From Aeromonas eucrenophila (GTDB lineage Bacteria > Pseudomonadota > Gammaproteobacteria > Enterobacterales > Aeromonadaceae): a stretch of 47,812 nt of DNA. The stretch lies in assembly GCF_000819865.1 (NCBI RefSeq), contig NZ_CDDF01000010.1, positions 1 to 47,812 of the forward strand, written 5' to 3'. Positions 33,511-43,871 of the stretch are shown piece by piece; positions within the stretch are counted from its first letter, which is position 1; each line of letters begins with the position of its first letter. Under the pieces are notes generated by a model, which saw only the letters and a list, made by a program, of their open reading frames with translations, ran no database searches and was not told where the DNA came from. A program made the translations under genes and the position numbers.

Positions 33511-33736
33511 GGCGAAGGCTCACTCTTGATCTGCATTGGGGTAAATTCTGATGCGCAGAGTACACTCTCGCCGGATTTGCTGCACCCTTTGCGCGTCGCG
33601 CCCGGATCGGGATTTTCAGCGGGATCCCCGGCGCCTTGCGGCGGGGATGACCAGAATCAACAGACATTGCAGTGGCGCGCGGCCAGAGGCCGGACCGCGT
33701 CGCCACCTTTGACCACCAGCTTCGGAAACTGTGCCT

Positions 33737-35344
33737 ATGCCGCCTTTAGCCCAGAATACTGTTCGTGCCGTCCCCATCCAGGAGCGCCTGCCCCGGCTGC
33801 TGGCCGCCCTCGGAGAGGGGCTATACGAGCGGCAGGATGCCCTGCGGCTCGGCCTGCTGGCGGCCCTCAGCGGCGAGAGCGTCTTCCTGCTCGGCCCCCC
33901 CGGCATCGCCAAGAGCCTGATCGCCCGGCGGCTCAAGCTGGCCTTCCATGACGCCCGCCACTTCGAATACCTGATGACCCGTTTCAGCACGCCGGAGGAG
34001 GTGTTCGGGCCGCTTTCCATCCAGGCGCTGAAGGAGGATGGCAAGTACCTGCGGCTGACCCGCGGCTACCTGCCGGAGGCCGAGGTGGTGTTTCTCGACG
34101 AGATCTGGAAGGCGGGCCCCGCCATCCTCAACACCCTGCTCACCGCCATCAACGAGCGCCAGTTCCGCAACGGCGACAGCCAGCACCCCATCCCCATGCG
34201 GCTGCTGGTGACCGCCTCCAACGAATTGCCCGCGCCGGACAGCGGCCTCGAGGCGCTCTATGACCGCATGCTGGTGCGGATCTGGATGGACAGGGTGCAG
34301 GAGAAATCCAACTTCCAGGCCATGCTGGCGAGCGATGGCCAATCCCATCAGAACCTGCCTCCCTCGGTGCAGATCCAGGGGGAGGAGTACGCACTCTGGC
34401 AGGAGCAAATCGAGCAGGTGCGCCTGCCGGACGCCTGCTTCGAGCTCATCTATCAGCTGCGCCTGCAGCTCGACAGCCAGCTCGGCCACGGCTGCTACGT
34501 GTCGGATCGGCGCTGGAAGAAGGCGGTAAGGCTCATCAAGGCGAGCGCCTTTTTCAATGGCCGCGACGAGGTGGCGCCGCTGGATCTGCTGCTGTTCAAG
34601 GATTGCCTCTGGCACGACGAGGCCTCCCGCACCGCCTTGCTGGAGATGATCGGCGAATTCTCCCGCCTCTACGGCTACCAGCAACTGACTCTGACCCGCC
34701 AGCTGCTCTCCCTGCGCGAGCAGTTCAAGCAGATCAAGGGGGCGGTCTCCCTGCGGCTCGGCTGCAAGGCGATCAAGCGCAAGCAGTGGTTCGGACGCCG
34801 CGCCCGTGGCACCGAGCTGCCGCTGGTCAACGCCAAGCCCTTCGGCAAGCTGGTGCGCTTCCATCTGCTCACCCCGGCGCCGCTCGATGGCGGGGATCCC
34901 GAACGCCTGACCGGCACCCTCACCTTCGATCGCACCCTGCTCTCCCACTGGCACCCCACCGGTGAGGCCCTGGTGGGCTGGCCCCTCGGCAACCCCAAGG
35001 AGGGGCACTACGAGCTGGTGCTCGACGCCGAGCTGCGGCTGCATGTGCTGGACATCCAGCGCCAGCCGGTGCCCCTGGTGCTGGTGGAGCGCGCCGCCAT
35101 CCCCGAGGTGGTGCTCGCGCCCTGGCAAGCCGAACTGGATGAGCTGGTGGAGCAGGTGAGCCGGGTGCAGCAGAGCCTCAAGGTGCAGCGGGGACTGTTC
35201 GATCGTCATCAGCCTCATCTGTTTGTCGGGGCGCACTGGTTGCAGCAGGTGGAAGACAGCTTCTTCGTGCTGAACCGGGATCTGGAGCGGTTGCGCGCCG
35301 AGCTGCTGCAGTGGCGCGACCGCCTGTCCGGGCTCGATGCATGA
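33737..35344 (+). CDS. ravA: MoxR-family AAA+ ATPase RavA
   Basis: A 535-residue ATPase that with ViaA forms a chaperone-like system linked in E. coli to respiratory Fe-S enzymes and CadA (LdcI). Walker A is GPPGIAKS (53-60), Walker B is VVFLDEIWK near residue 120, sensor 1 is VTASNELP, and the arginine-finger region follows. The C-terminal LARA-like part (from about residue 360) is present. The start is ATG 33737; a GTG at 33731 is also in frame. viaA follows after a 102-bp gap. Confidence 0.95.
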   Translation: MPPLAQNTVRAVPIQERLPRLLAALGEGLYERQDALRLGLLAALSGESVFLLGPPGIAKSLIARRLKLAFHDARHFEYLMTRFSTPEEVFGPLSIQALKEDGKYLRLTRGYLPEAEVVFLDEIWKAGPAILNTLLTAINERQFRNGDSQHPIPMRLLVTASNELPAPDSGLEALYDRMLVRIWMDRVQEKSNFQAMLASDGQSHQNLPPSVQIQGEEYALWQEQIEQVRLPDACFELIYQLRLQLDSQLGHGCYVSDRRWKKAVRLIKASAFFNGRDEVAPLDLLLFKDCLWHDEASRTALLEMIGEFSRLYGYQQLTLTRQLLSLREQFKQIKGAVSLRLGCKAIKRKQWFGRRARGTELPLVNAKPFGKLVRFHLLTPAPLDGGDPERLTGTLTFDRTLLSHWHPTGEALVGWPLGNPKEGHYELVLDAELRLHVLDIQRQPVPLVLVERAAIPEVVLAPWQAELDELVEQVSRVQQSLKVQRGLFDRHQPHLFVGAHWLQQVEDSFFVLNRDLERLRAELLQWRDRLSGLDA

Positions 35345-35446
35345 TGGTGTTTTGTGCTGCCATGATCGCAAATAACACGTCAGACATGCTGCTGTGGTGT
35401 GACCGGCAGCATCTCCTCTGCCAGCGCCGCCCCCTAAGGAGATCCC

Positions 35447-36901
35447 GTGCTTGAGATCGGCATGATGGATCTGGGGCTCCTCATCGGGGAGGGGGAGCTC
35501 GCGGGGGAGATGGCGCTGCTGCTGGCCTCCACCCCGAAGATCTCCGAATTCCTCAAACGCTCCCCGCTGCAGGGCAAGCTGCTCAAGAAACGCATCCAGA
35601 GCTGGAGCGAACAGCTCGGCGAGGAGATGCGCCACAAGCCGGTGCCGGTGGCGCTGGAGCAGGAGTACCGGCTCTATCAGGCGCACCGGTTGCTGCCCAT
35701 GACCGAGCTGGTGGGCCGCCTGCCCGCGCTGCTGGAGGCGCTGGATCAGCACAGCCCCTTCGCCGGCGACGCCCGCAGCCTGGTGCGCCAGATCATGGTG
35801 CAGCCCACCGAGGGCCTGCGTCAGCTGTTTATCGAGAAGTGGCGGGCCAGCCTGGTGGGCAGCCTGCTGCAACTGCAGCAGCAGATCGCCGAGGCGGAGC
35901 GGGAGAAGCAGCGCCAGGAGATAGAGGATCAGCTGCTGGCGAATCGTACCCTGGCCGACGCGCTGGATCCGCACCAGATCTCGGCGGGCGGCCTCTGGGA
36001 TCTGGCCCAGGGCAGCTGGCACAAGCGCAGCCTGGTGCTGGTGCAGCAATATGCCCGCATGTTGCAGCGCGAGCCCTTGCTCGGAGAGATAGCCGCCCTG
36101 CTCGGGCGCAGTGAGCGGGAGCAGCGCACCGATGCCAGGACGTTGCCGCCGGTGCCGGTGCATGAGCTTGAGGAGGTGCAGACCGACGACGTGCCGGACG
36201 ATCTGGTAGGGGTACACCCGGCCAGCGATCTGATGCGCTTGCTGCCGAGCGAGGCGGTGATGCTGGCACTGCCGGAGCTGGAGCTGGAGTTCTATCGCCG
36301 CTATCTGGAGCGGCGGCTGCTCAGCTACCAGTCCCGGGGCACCCTGCCACGCCAGCGCCTGATGCTGCGATCCCCGGAGCTGGGGGGGGAGGAGCCCCAG
36401 CCGCGCGGGCCCTTCATCGTCTGCGTCGATACCTCGGGCTCCATGGGGGGTTACCCTGAGGAGTGCGCCAAGGCGCTGTTCCTGGCGCTGCTCAAGGTGG
36501 CGATGGACGAGAAACGGGGCTGCTACCTGATGCTGTTTTCCACCGAGGTGGCGACGCTGGAGATCACCGCCGAGACCGGGCTCGACAAGGCGGAGCGCTT
36601 CCTCTCCATGAGTTTCCACGGCGGCACCGACCTGGTGCCCTGTCTCGAACAGGCGCTGACCCAGCTGGATCAGCCGGATTTTGCCAAGGCCGACGTGCTG
36701 GTGATCTCCGATTTCATCGCCCAGAGCCTGCCCCATGCCCTGCTCGACAAGATGAACGCGAGGCGCAAGCAACAGACCCGCTTCCACGCCGTCGCCATGT
36801 CCAAACACGCCAAACCGGCGATCCTGCGGGTGTTCGACAACAGCTGGTTGCTCGACTGCGGCCTGCGTGGCCGGCTATTGCGGCGCTGGCAGCGTAGCTG
36901 A
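35447..36901 (+). CDS. viaA: VWA-domain protein ViaA, partner of RavA
   Basis: A 484-residue protein with a helical N-terminal half and a C-terminal von Willebrand A domain. The MIDAS motif is complete: D328-T-S330-G-S332 in FIVCVDTSGSMGG, with the threonine in HGGTDLVPCL and the aspartate in LVISDFIAQ. It stimulates RavA ATPase in E. coli. The start codon is GTG, with AAGGAG six bases upstream. Together with ravA it forms an operon. No terminator was found after it. Confidence 0.95.
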   Translation: MLEIGMMDLGLLIGEGELAGEMALLLASTPKISEFLKRSPLQGKLLKKRIQSWSEQLGEEMRHKPVPVALEQEYRLYQAHRLLPMTELVGRLPALLEALDQHSPFAGDARSLVRQIMVQPTEGLRQLFIEKWRASLVGSLLQLQQQIAEAEREKQRQEIEDQLLANRTLADALDPHQISAGGLWDLAQGSWHKRSLVLVQQYARMLQREPLLGEIAALLGRSEREQRTDARTLPPVPVHELEEVQTDDVPDDLVGVHPASDLMRLLPSEAVMLALPELELEFYRRYLERRLLSYQSRGTLPRQRLMLRSPELGGEEPQPRGPFIVCVDTSGSMGGYPEECAKALFLALLKVAMDEKRGCYLMLFSTEVATLEITAETGLDKAERFLSMSFHGGTDLVPCLEQALTQLDQPDFAKADVLVISDFIAQSLPHALLDKMNARRKQQTRFHAVAMSKHAKPAILRVFDNSWLLDCGLRGRLLRRWQRS

Positions 36902-36947
36902 AGAACTCCCTCCTCTCATTCTGCCGGCGTTGGCAATGCTGCTGAGG

Positions 36948-37952
36948 TCAGGCGTCGGGTCTGTGGTGCAACCCCCGCTCGCTCACCTGCTCCTGATCCA
37001 GCAGCGGCTGACCGCTTGGCTGGGCGATGTGAAAGCCCCGCTTGCCGCTGCGTTTGACTCTGTACATGGCCTGATCGGCCCGGGCCAGCGCGGTGCTGAA
37101 ATCATCCTGTGGCCGAATGGCTGCAATCCCCATGCTCAGTCCCACCGCCGCCTCCCCGTTGGGTAGCTCGAACGGGGTGGCGATGGCGTTGATGCACTGA
37201 CGGGCCAGGTGGCTGGTCCTGGGATCCTCGGACGGCCAGGGCAGCAACAGCACGAACTCGTCCCCGCCGAGCCGACCCAGCCTGATCTCGTCGCCGCAGC
37301 AGTGACGCAGCCGCTGGCCGAGGGCGACCAGCAACTCGTCGCCGGCGCGGTGGCCCAGGTTGTCGTTCACCTGCTTGAAGTCGTCGAGATCGATGAAGCA
37401 GATGGCCTGATAGTCCTGAGGGAACTGGCGCTGCAGGGCGGTGCGGTTGAGCAGGCCGGTGAGGGGATCCCGGTGGGCGAGCCTGGCGAGCTGCTGCTCG
37501 TACTCCTTCTCGTGGGTGATGTCGATGTGGGTGCCCATCACCCGCAGGGGATTGCCCTGCGAGTCCCGCTCCACCACCCGGCCCCTGTCCAGCACCCAGG
37601 TGACCTTGCCCTCTTTGGAGAGCATGCGGTGCATCACCTGATAGAAGGGACTCTTGCCCTCCAGGTGATCGAAGAAGGCCTGCAGCACCCGCTCCCTGTC
37701 TTCCGGGTGCAGGTGAGCGCGCCAGACGTCGAAGTGAGCCGACAGCTCCTTGGGCTGATAGCCGAGCATGGCGCCCCAGCGCCGGTTGAAGATGATGAGC
37801 TTGCCGGTCGGCACATGATTCTGCCAGATGCACAGGCCGGTGCCGTCCATGGCGGCATCCAGCTTTTCACGGGCATCCTCGGCGATCCGTTTCAGGCGCT
37901 CGTTCTCCAGCAACAACCTGTCATGGGCCTCCCGCAGCTCCTCGTAGGTCAT
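36948..37952 (-). CDS. PAS-GGDEF diguanylate cyclase
   Basis: A 334-residue cytosolic c-di-GMP synthase. A short coiled coil (1-30) is followed by a PAS/PAC domain (31-150: DGTGLCIWQNHVPTGKLI and GTHIDITHEKEYEQQL) and a GGDEF domain with an intact G229-G-D-E-F233. There is no inhibitory RxxD I-site at the expected position upstream of GGDEF (GDEIRLGRL instead), so product inhibition is probably weak. No membrane segment is present, so the PAS domain should sense a cytosolic cue. It is divergent from a second diguanylate cyclase. Confidence 0.9.
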   Translation of the reverse strand: MTYEELREAHDRLLLENERLKRIAEDAREKLDAAMDGTGLCIWQNHVPTGKLIIFNRRWGAMLGYQPKELSAHFDVWRAHLHPEDRERVLQAFFDHLEGKSPFYQVMHRMLSKEGKVTWVLDRGRVVERDSQGNPLRVMGTHIDITHEKEYEQQLARLAHRDPLTGLLNRTALQRQFPQDYQAICFIDLDDFKQVNDNLGHRAGDELLVALGQRLRHCCGDEIRLGRLGGDEFVLLLPWPSEDPRTSHLARQCINAIATPFELPNGEAAVGLSMGIAAIRPQDDFSTALARADQAMYRVKRSGKRGFHIAQPSGQPLLDQEQVSERGLHHRPDA

Positions 37953-38144
37953 TCATCGTCCCTTCCCTTGTTCGAATCTGCCTATAGTCGATGCAGATTT
38001 TCATCCTGTAAAGAATGAGATGGCTGTAGTTGATAGCGGATCGGGCTCCTCGTCAGCGGATGGCTGTGCGCCCGCGATAAGTAGGGATATTATTGGCACT
38101 GTGGGTGCGGCATGCGTGCCATCGAACGGGGAGACGGAGTCGGC

Positions 38145-40019
38145 ATGAAGATCCTGATGAGCTGGAGTCTGCTGTTATGGCTGGGTATGACCCCCGCCTG
38201 GGGAGCGCAAGCGCCGCTCACCGAGCCCGGTTTGTCCCGGGAGTTGCAGCAGTTGGAAGACCATACTCCGCCGGTGCGGGAGTTTCGTGCGCGGGTCGCG
38301 GTTCTTGCGGCCCACAGTGGTGACTATTCGGCAGAGGCGCAAGGGCGCATCGCCCGGCTGCAGTGCTGGGCCCAGCCTGCCGAGCGCGATGACGATTTTA
38401 CGCGGGCGGTGGGGTTTGCCGAGCAGGCGCTGACCCAGGCCCGTGAGCGCAAGGACCGCGTCACCGAGAGCGGCCTGCTCGCCTGCCGCGGCTTTCATCA
38501 GCAGTTGCTCGGCAACATGACCGAGGCTACCCAGGATTATGCCGAGGCGCTGACCCTGGCGCGCCGACTGGGGGATGAGCGGCAACGGGCCGACATCCTC
38601 AGCCTGCGCGGGGAGATGTACTCCTACCAGGGGGAGATGGCCGAGGGGCTGATGGAGCTTATCGATGCCCACCGGCGCTACGAGGGGCTCGGGCTTGAGG
38701 ACAAGGGGCGCGAGGTGCTCGGCAAGATCGCGAATACCTATCGCAGGATGGGGATCTACGAGCGGGCACAGGGCTATTTTCAGGAGCTGGAGCACGATTA
38801 CCGAACCCTGGGGGACGAGGAGCACCTGGTCGACATCCATACCCAGCAGGGATTGCTCTACGTGGAGACGGGGGAGTACGACAAGGCGCTGCCGCTGATG
38901 GCGGAGGCCGAGATCTACTATCTGGCGCAGCAACAGGAGGGGATGCTGGCCTGGAGCCGGATCGAGATGGCCAGCGTCCTGCTCAATCAGGGCAAGCCGG
39001 CGCAGGCCATGACCAAGCTGGAGATGGCCTCCTCCTTGCTGCATCAGGGGGAGGGGGCGGACAGCGTAACCCGCGGCCACTGGGACATCGTGATGGCGAC
39101 CGTGCTGGAAGCCATGGGGAAACCGGCTGAGGCGCTGCCCTATCTGGAGCGGGCCGAGCGGGTCTTCGCCCGGGAGCGAAACCTGCGTTTCCTGGCCTGG
39201 ATCCACGAGGTGCGGGCGCGGGTATACGAGCGGCAGGGGCGCATCAAGGAGGCGCTGCTCAGCCTCAAGCAGTACGTGCAGACCCGGCACGAGCTCGAGC
39301 AGATGCTGCGGGAGCAGCGCTCCTTGCAACTGCGCTTCGAGTTCGATCTCGCCCGCAAGGAGCTGGAGAACCAGACCCTCAGAGCCAACCAGCAGCTGCA
39401 GGCGGAGAAGCTCAAGCAGTTGCAGGAGCGGCGTCATTGGCAATATCTGGTGGTGGCGCTGCTGATCCTGATGATGGGCATTCTGGTGCTCCATCAACGC
39501 AGCCGCACCCGCAAGATGCACCGCCTCGCCATGACGGATGAGCTGACTGGGATCCACAACCGGCGCCAGATCCAGGCCAAGGGTCGCAAGTTGTTCAGTC
39601 AGGCGCGGGAGGGGGGCAAGCCGTTTTGCGTGCTGCTGCTGGATATCGACTACTTCAAGAAGGTCAACGATCAGCTCGGCCACCACGTGGGGGATCTGGT
39701 GCTGACCGCCGTGGCCCAGTGCATCGAGGATCAGCTGCGCAGCCTGGATCTGGTGGGGCGCAACGGGGGCGAGGAGTTTCTGGTGTTGCTGCCGGATACC
39801 CGCCTCGACGAGGCGGCCGAGGTGGCGGAGCGGATCCGGTTGCAGGTTTCCCGACTGCGCATCGAGGAGGTGCCCGAGGATCACCCCGTTCACATCAGCA
39901 TCGGCTGTGCCGAGTACCGTCCCCAGGACGGCAATCTCGGGGAGCTGGTGCGCCGCGCCGACGAGGCCATGTATCAGGCCAAGCTGGCGGGTCGCAACCG
40001 GGTGGTGAAGGCGCAATGA
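38145..40019 (+). CDS. Membrane-bound TPR-GGDEF diguanylate cyclase
   Basis: A 624-residue protein with a signal peptide (SWSLLLWLGMTPAWGAQ), a periplasmic array of TPR-like helical repeats (about 70-390), a coiled coil, one membrane segment (about 431-451) and a cytosolic GGDEF domain. The active site is G541-G-E-E-F545, and the I-site R532-S-L-D535 is intact, so allosteric product inhibition is expected. Periplasmic TPRs suggest that a peptide or protein signal controls c-di-GMP synthesis. GGAG five bases before ATG 38145 favours it over ATG 38112. Confidence 0.9.
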   Translation: MKILMSWSLLLWLGMTPAWGAQAPLTEPGLSRELQQLEDHTPPVREFRARVAVLAAHSGDYSAEAQGRIARLQCWAQPAERDDDFTRAVGFAEQALTQARERKDRVTESGLLACRGFHQQLLGNMTEATQDYAEALTLARRLGDERQRADILSLRGEMYSYQGEMAEGLMELIDAHRRYEGLGLEDKGREVLGKIANTYRRMGIYERAQGYFQELEHDYRTLGDEEHLVDIHTQQGLLYVETGEYDKALPLMAEAEIYYLAQQQEGMLAWSRIEMASVLLNQGKPAQAMTKLEMASSLLHQGEGADSVTRGHWDIVMATVLEAMGKPAEALPYLERAERVFARERNLRFLAWIHEVRARVYERQGRIKEALLSLKQYVQTRHELEQMLREQRSLQLRFEFDLARKELENQTLRANQQLQAEKLKQLQERRHWQYLVVALLILMMGILVLHQRSRTRKMHRLAMTDELTGIHNRRQIQAKGRKLFSQAREGGKPFCVLLLDIDYFKKVNDQLGHHVGDLVLTAVAQCIEDQLRSLDLVGRNGGEEFLVLLPDTRLDEAAEVAERIRLQVSRLRIEEVPEDHPVHISIGCAEYRPQDGNLGELVRRADEAMYQAKLAGRNRVVKAQ

Positions 40020-40080
40020 TCCCGCTCGGGGTCTTGCCCTTTCCTGTCATGCCGGGCTGGGTATTTTTCACTCGCGCGGG

Positions 40081-40086
40081 TATAAT
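40081..40086 (+). promoter_or_regulatory. Candidate -10 element for prfC
   Basis: Perfect TATAAT 190 bases before the prfC ATG. It is preceded by GGG and no clear -35 box, the same context as the nadA -10. The 256-bp gap also contains a GGGCC-TGA-GGCCC hairpin near 40236-40248 but no ORF. Confidence 0.4.
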
Positions 40087-40275
40087 GTCGCGCAATTTTG
40101 CTTTGACCCAGGCGAGAAGGCCCATGTAACGCAACGCTCTTTCCTTTCCCACCGGTTGGCCAGATGGCCCGCTCGGGTGGCGCCGTTGTGTGCAGGGGGC
40201 CCCATTCTCATGGTGGCATCCGCATTTATTCCCACGGGGGCCTGAGGCCCTCGCTCAAAAGAAGAACACTGAATT

Positions 40276-41862
<1,587 letters not shown>

Positions 41863-41900
41863 TACCCGCTCGCAGGGCTCAGGCCTGCAGATGACATAAG

Positions 41901-41928
41901 AGACCCCGCTTCGGCGGGGTCTTTTTTT
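41901..41928 (+). terminator. Terminator of prfC
   Basis: AGACCCCGC (41901-41909) / GCGGGGTCT (41914-41922) with a TTCG tetraloop and a run of seven T. Confidence 0.95.
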
Positions 41929-41974
41929 ATGGCGATCTAGATAGAGAAGGAACAGCCCGTCGCCAACTTCTTTG

Positions 41975-42016
41975 CTCCCTTCTCCCCTCGCGGGAGAAGG
42001 GTTGGGGATGAGGGGG
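41975..42016 (+). repeat. REP-like palindrome, copy A
   Basis: CCCTTCTCCC (41977-41986) / GGGAGAAGGG (41992-42001) with a CTCGC loop, followed by TTGGGGATGAGGGGG. The same element recurs at 47217-47261, and an inverted variant lies at 47690-47726. It lies between convergent prfC and the acyltransferase gene. Confidence 0.85.
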
Positions 42017-42033
42017 TGATATTTGACGGCGGG

Positions 42034-42495
42034 CTAGAAGGCGCGCAGCAGCCTGGCCGGATTACCGGCATAGGTACCGGGGATCAGGATGTCGCGGGTC
42101 ACCACGGCGCCGGCGCCGATGACGGCCCCCCGGCAGATCCGCACCGGCAATATGGTGGCGTTCGAACCGATGGAGACCTCGTCTTCGATGAGCGTCCGGC
42201 CCCAGTTCGTAGAGTCCGGATCTGGGGCTCCTTCCTGAAACAGATCGTTGGCAAAGATGACGCCATGGCCGATAAAGCAGCGCTCGCCTATGGTCACATG
42301 CTCGCAGATAAAGCTGTGGGACTGGATCCGGGTGCCGGGTCCTATGCTGACGTTCGACTGGATCTCCACGAAGGGGCCAACGAACACATCGTCGGCCAGG
42401 GAGCAGCCATAGAGGTTGACGGGTTCGACCAACTTCACCCGTTCACCGAACTGAACATCACGGATGCCGACCGTCAGGCGAGTCGGGCCCGTCAT
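42034..42495 (-). CDS. Left-handed beta-helix (hexapeptide) acyltransferase
   Basis: A 153-residue LbetaH transferase: successive [LIV]G-x4 hexapeptides run through [37 protein letters not shown] and [21 protein letters not shown], with the C-terminal NPARLLR signature. Close in form to sugar N-acetyltransferases of the WbbJ/WbpD kind, but no polysaccharide genes are nearby, so the acceptor is unknown. Its ATG overlaps the stop of the MarR-GNAT gene as ATGA, with AGGAG upstream, so the two are translationally coupled. Confidence 0.88.
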   Translation of the reverse strand: MTGPTRLTVGIRDVQFGERVKLVEPVNLYGCSLADDVFVGPFVEIQSNVSIGPGTRIQSHSFICEHVTIGERCFIGHGVIFANDLFQEGAPDPDSTNWGRTLIEDEVSIGSNATILPVRICRGAVIGAGAVVTRDILIPGTYAGNPARLLRAF

Positions 42496-43418
42496 GCTCC
42501 CGTCTCCTGACCCAGCGTCAGCACCATGCAGATCTCGCAGGCGTCGTGGCCCGTGCTGCCGAGCGGCCCCGGCAGGTGCTCGAAGCCGAGGGACTCGTAG
42601 AGCGAGGTCGCCTCTCGCAGGACCTCGGTGGTTTCCAGATAGCAGCGCCGGTAGCCGAGGGCTCTGGCCTCGCCCATGGCTTGCAGCACCAGCCGCCGTC
42701 CCAGCCCCAGACCCCGCAGCGCAGGCATGAAATACATCTTCTGCAGTTCACATATCTCTTCTTCCCCCGCCAGCGGGGCTATGCCGCCGCCGCCGAGGAT
42801 GGTGCCGTCCGGCCCTTCTATGACCCAGTAGCGGCAGCGCTCACCCTGATAGGTTTCATGGAGAAAATCGAGGTTCGGATCCGCCACCCCGTAGCCCTTG
42901 TCGGCGGTGAGACCGTATTCGGCGGAGACGGCGCGCACCACGGCGGCGATGTGGGGGTTATCGGCAGGGGTGATGGGGCGGATGCGATAACCCTGCTGGC
43001 GCCGGGCCCGGGAGAGGGCGCTGCGATACAGGCGCAGGCCGCTCCACAGCTGCTCGCACTCGGCGGGGCTGAGCTGGGCCAGCGCCAGCTCGGTGGCACT
43101 GTCCATCTCCTGATGCAGGGCCAGCAGCTGAGCCTGGCCGGCCTGAGTGAGACGGGCCTCCTTGCTGCGCCCATCGGAAGGGTGCGGGTGCCATTGGATG
43201 AGGTCGCGCTCGACGAGGCGAGCGAGCGGGCGGCTGGCGTTGGACTTGTCGATGCGCAGTCGCTCGGCCAGCTGCTGGTTGGTGGCGGGGCCGCTCTCGA
43301 GTTCGATCAGCAGGTGAGCCTCGAGCGGACTCAGGGCCAGGGCGCCGCACTGTTGGGAGAGCATGCCGAGTTCGCGTACCAGCTCCCGTGACAGGGCGCG
43401 CAGGGGTCGGGGATCCAT
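42492..43418 (-). CDS. Fused MarR-type regulator and GNAT acetyltransferase
   Basis: A 308-residue bifunctional protein. Residues 1-140 form a MarR winged helix ([45 protein letters not shown], wing [14 protein letters not shown]). Residues 145-305 form a GNAT domain with the acetyl-CoA loop [15 protein letters not shown] and [20 protein letters not shown]. Such fusions are a known family, but the substrate is unknown. A perfect 8-bp inverted repeat just upstream is the likely autoregulatory operator. It is followed by an overlapping hexapeptide acyltransferase gene. Confidence 0.9.
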   Translation of the reverse strand: MDPRPLRALSRELVRELGMLSQQCGALALSPLEAHLLIELESGPATNQQLAERLRIDKSNASRPLARLVERDLIQWHPHPSDGRSKEARLTQAGQAQLLALHQEMDSATELALAQLSPAECEQLWSGLRLYRSALSRARRQQGYRIRPITPADNPHIAAVVRAVSAEYGLTADKGYGVADPNLDFLHETYQGERCRYWVIEGPDGTILGGGGIAPLAGEEEICELQKMYFMPALRGLGLGRRLVLQAMGEARALGYRRCYLETTEVLREATSLYESLGFEHLPGPLGSTGHDACEICMVLTLGQETGA

Positions 43419-43434
43419 CTGTCATTGTCCTTAT

Positions 43435-43483
43435 TTGGTTGTCATCAACAACCAATATAGTCAGATAGTTGTTACTAGCAACC
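43435..43483 (-). promoter_or_regulatory. Operator candidates for the MarR-GNAT gene
   Basis: TTGGTTGT-CATCA-ACAACCAA (43435-43455) is a perfect inverted repeat, 17 bases before the ATG at 43418. A second, weaker palindrome, GTTGT-TACTA-GCAAC, lies at about 43468-43482. The shared GTTGT/ACAAC half-sites suggest one regulator. Confidence 0.65.
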
Positions 43484-43537
43484 TCTTTTTTGGACGAAAT
43501 GATGGACCACGTGAATGGACAAGGGGTTGGCGGCCAT

Positions 43538-43563
43538 AAAAAAAGGGCCCGGGAGAGGGGCCC
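43538..43563 (-). terminator. Terminator beyond the OYE repeat array
   Basis: On the minus strand GGGCCC (43558-43563), CTCTCCC, GGGCCC (43545-43550), then seven T (43538-43544). It stands about 310 bases after the OYE stop, so the whole repeat array should be transcribed. Confidence 0.8.
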
Positions 43564-43622
43564 AAACATTGGAAACCCGCGCCGTGGCGCGGATCCCATC
43601 CTTGGTCAGGAAGATGGCCGGT

Positions 43623-43871
43623 GATATGCCCGGCCAGCATGGTCTTGGCGCTGGATATCGCAGCGGCTTGGTCTGTTTCGTCTTGGGTGATCGCTTTGGC
43701 TCACACCAACTCGGCCAGCATGGTGTCGGCACTGGGTGCCATCAGCTGCTCGGCTGTTTATACCAGCTCGGCCAACATGGTGTCGGCACTGGGTGCCATC
43801 AGCGGCTCGGCTGTTTATACCAGCTCGGCCAACATGGTGTCGGCACTGGGTGCCACCAGCGGCTCGGCTGT
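43623..43871 (-). repeat. Tandem 57-bp copies of the OYE gene 3' end
   Basis: Three near-identical units, 43815-43871, 43758-43814 and 43701-43757, repeat the last 18 codons plus stop of the OYE gene. Translated in the gene's frame they read TAEPLVAPSADTMLAELV with one or two changes, ending TAA, TAA and TGA; the gene itself ends QAEPLVPYADTMLAELI. A diverged fourth unit (43623-43676) is still in frame, as TDQAAAISSAKTMLAGHI, with no stop. Together with the terminator and the operators on its left, this explains the 453-bp gap. Confidence 0.95.

Noticed and set aside
33821..36808. A 995-codon open frame antisense to ravA-viaA
   Set aside because: It mirrors two well-supported genes, has no family features and has the His/Gln/Leu-rich composition usual for antisense frames in GC-rich DNA. 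Similar long antisense frames over malQ, glgX, the NSS genes and the TPR-GGDEF gene were rejected for the same reason.
43701..43871. CRISPR array reading of the 57-bp repeats
   Set aside because: The units are directly contiguous with no variable spacers, lack cas genes and derive from the adjacent coding sequence.
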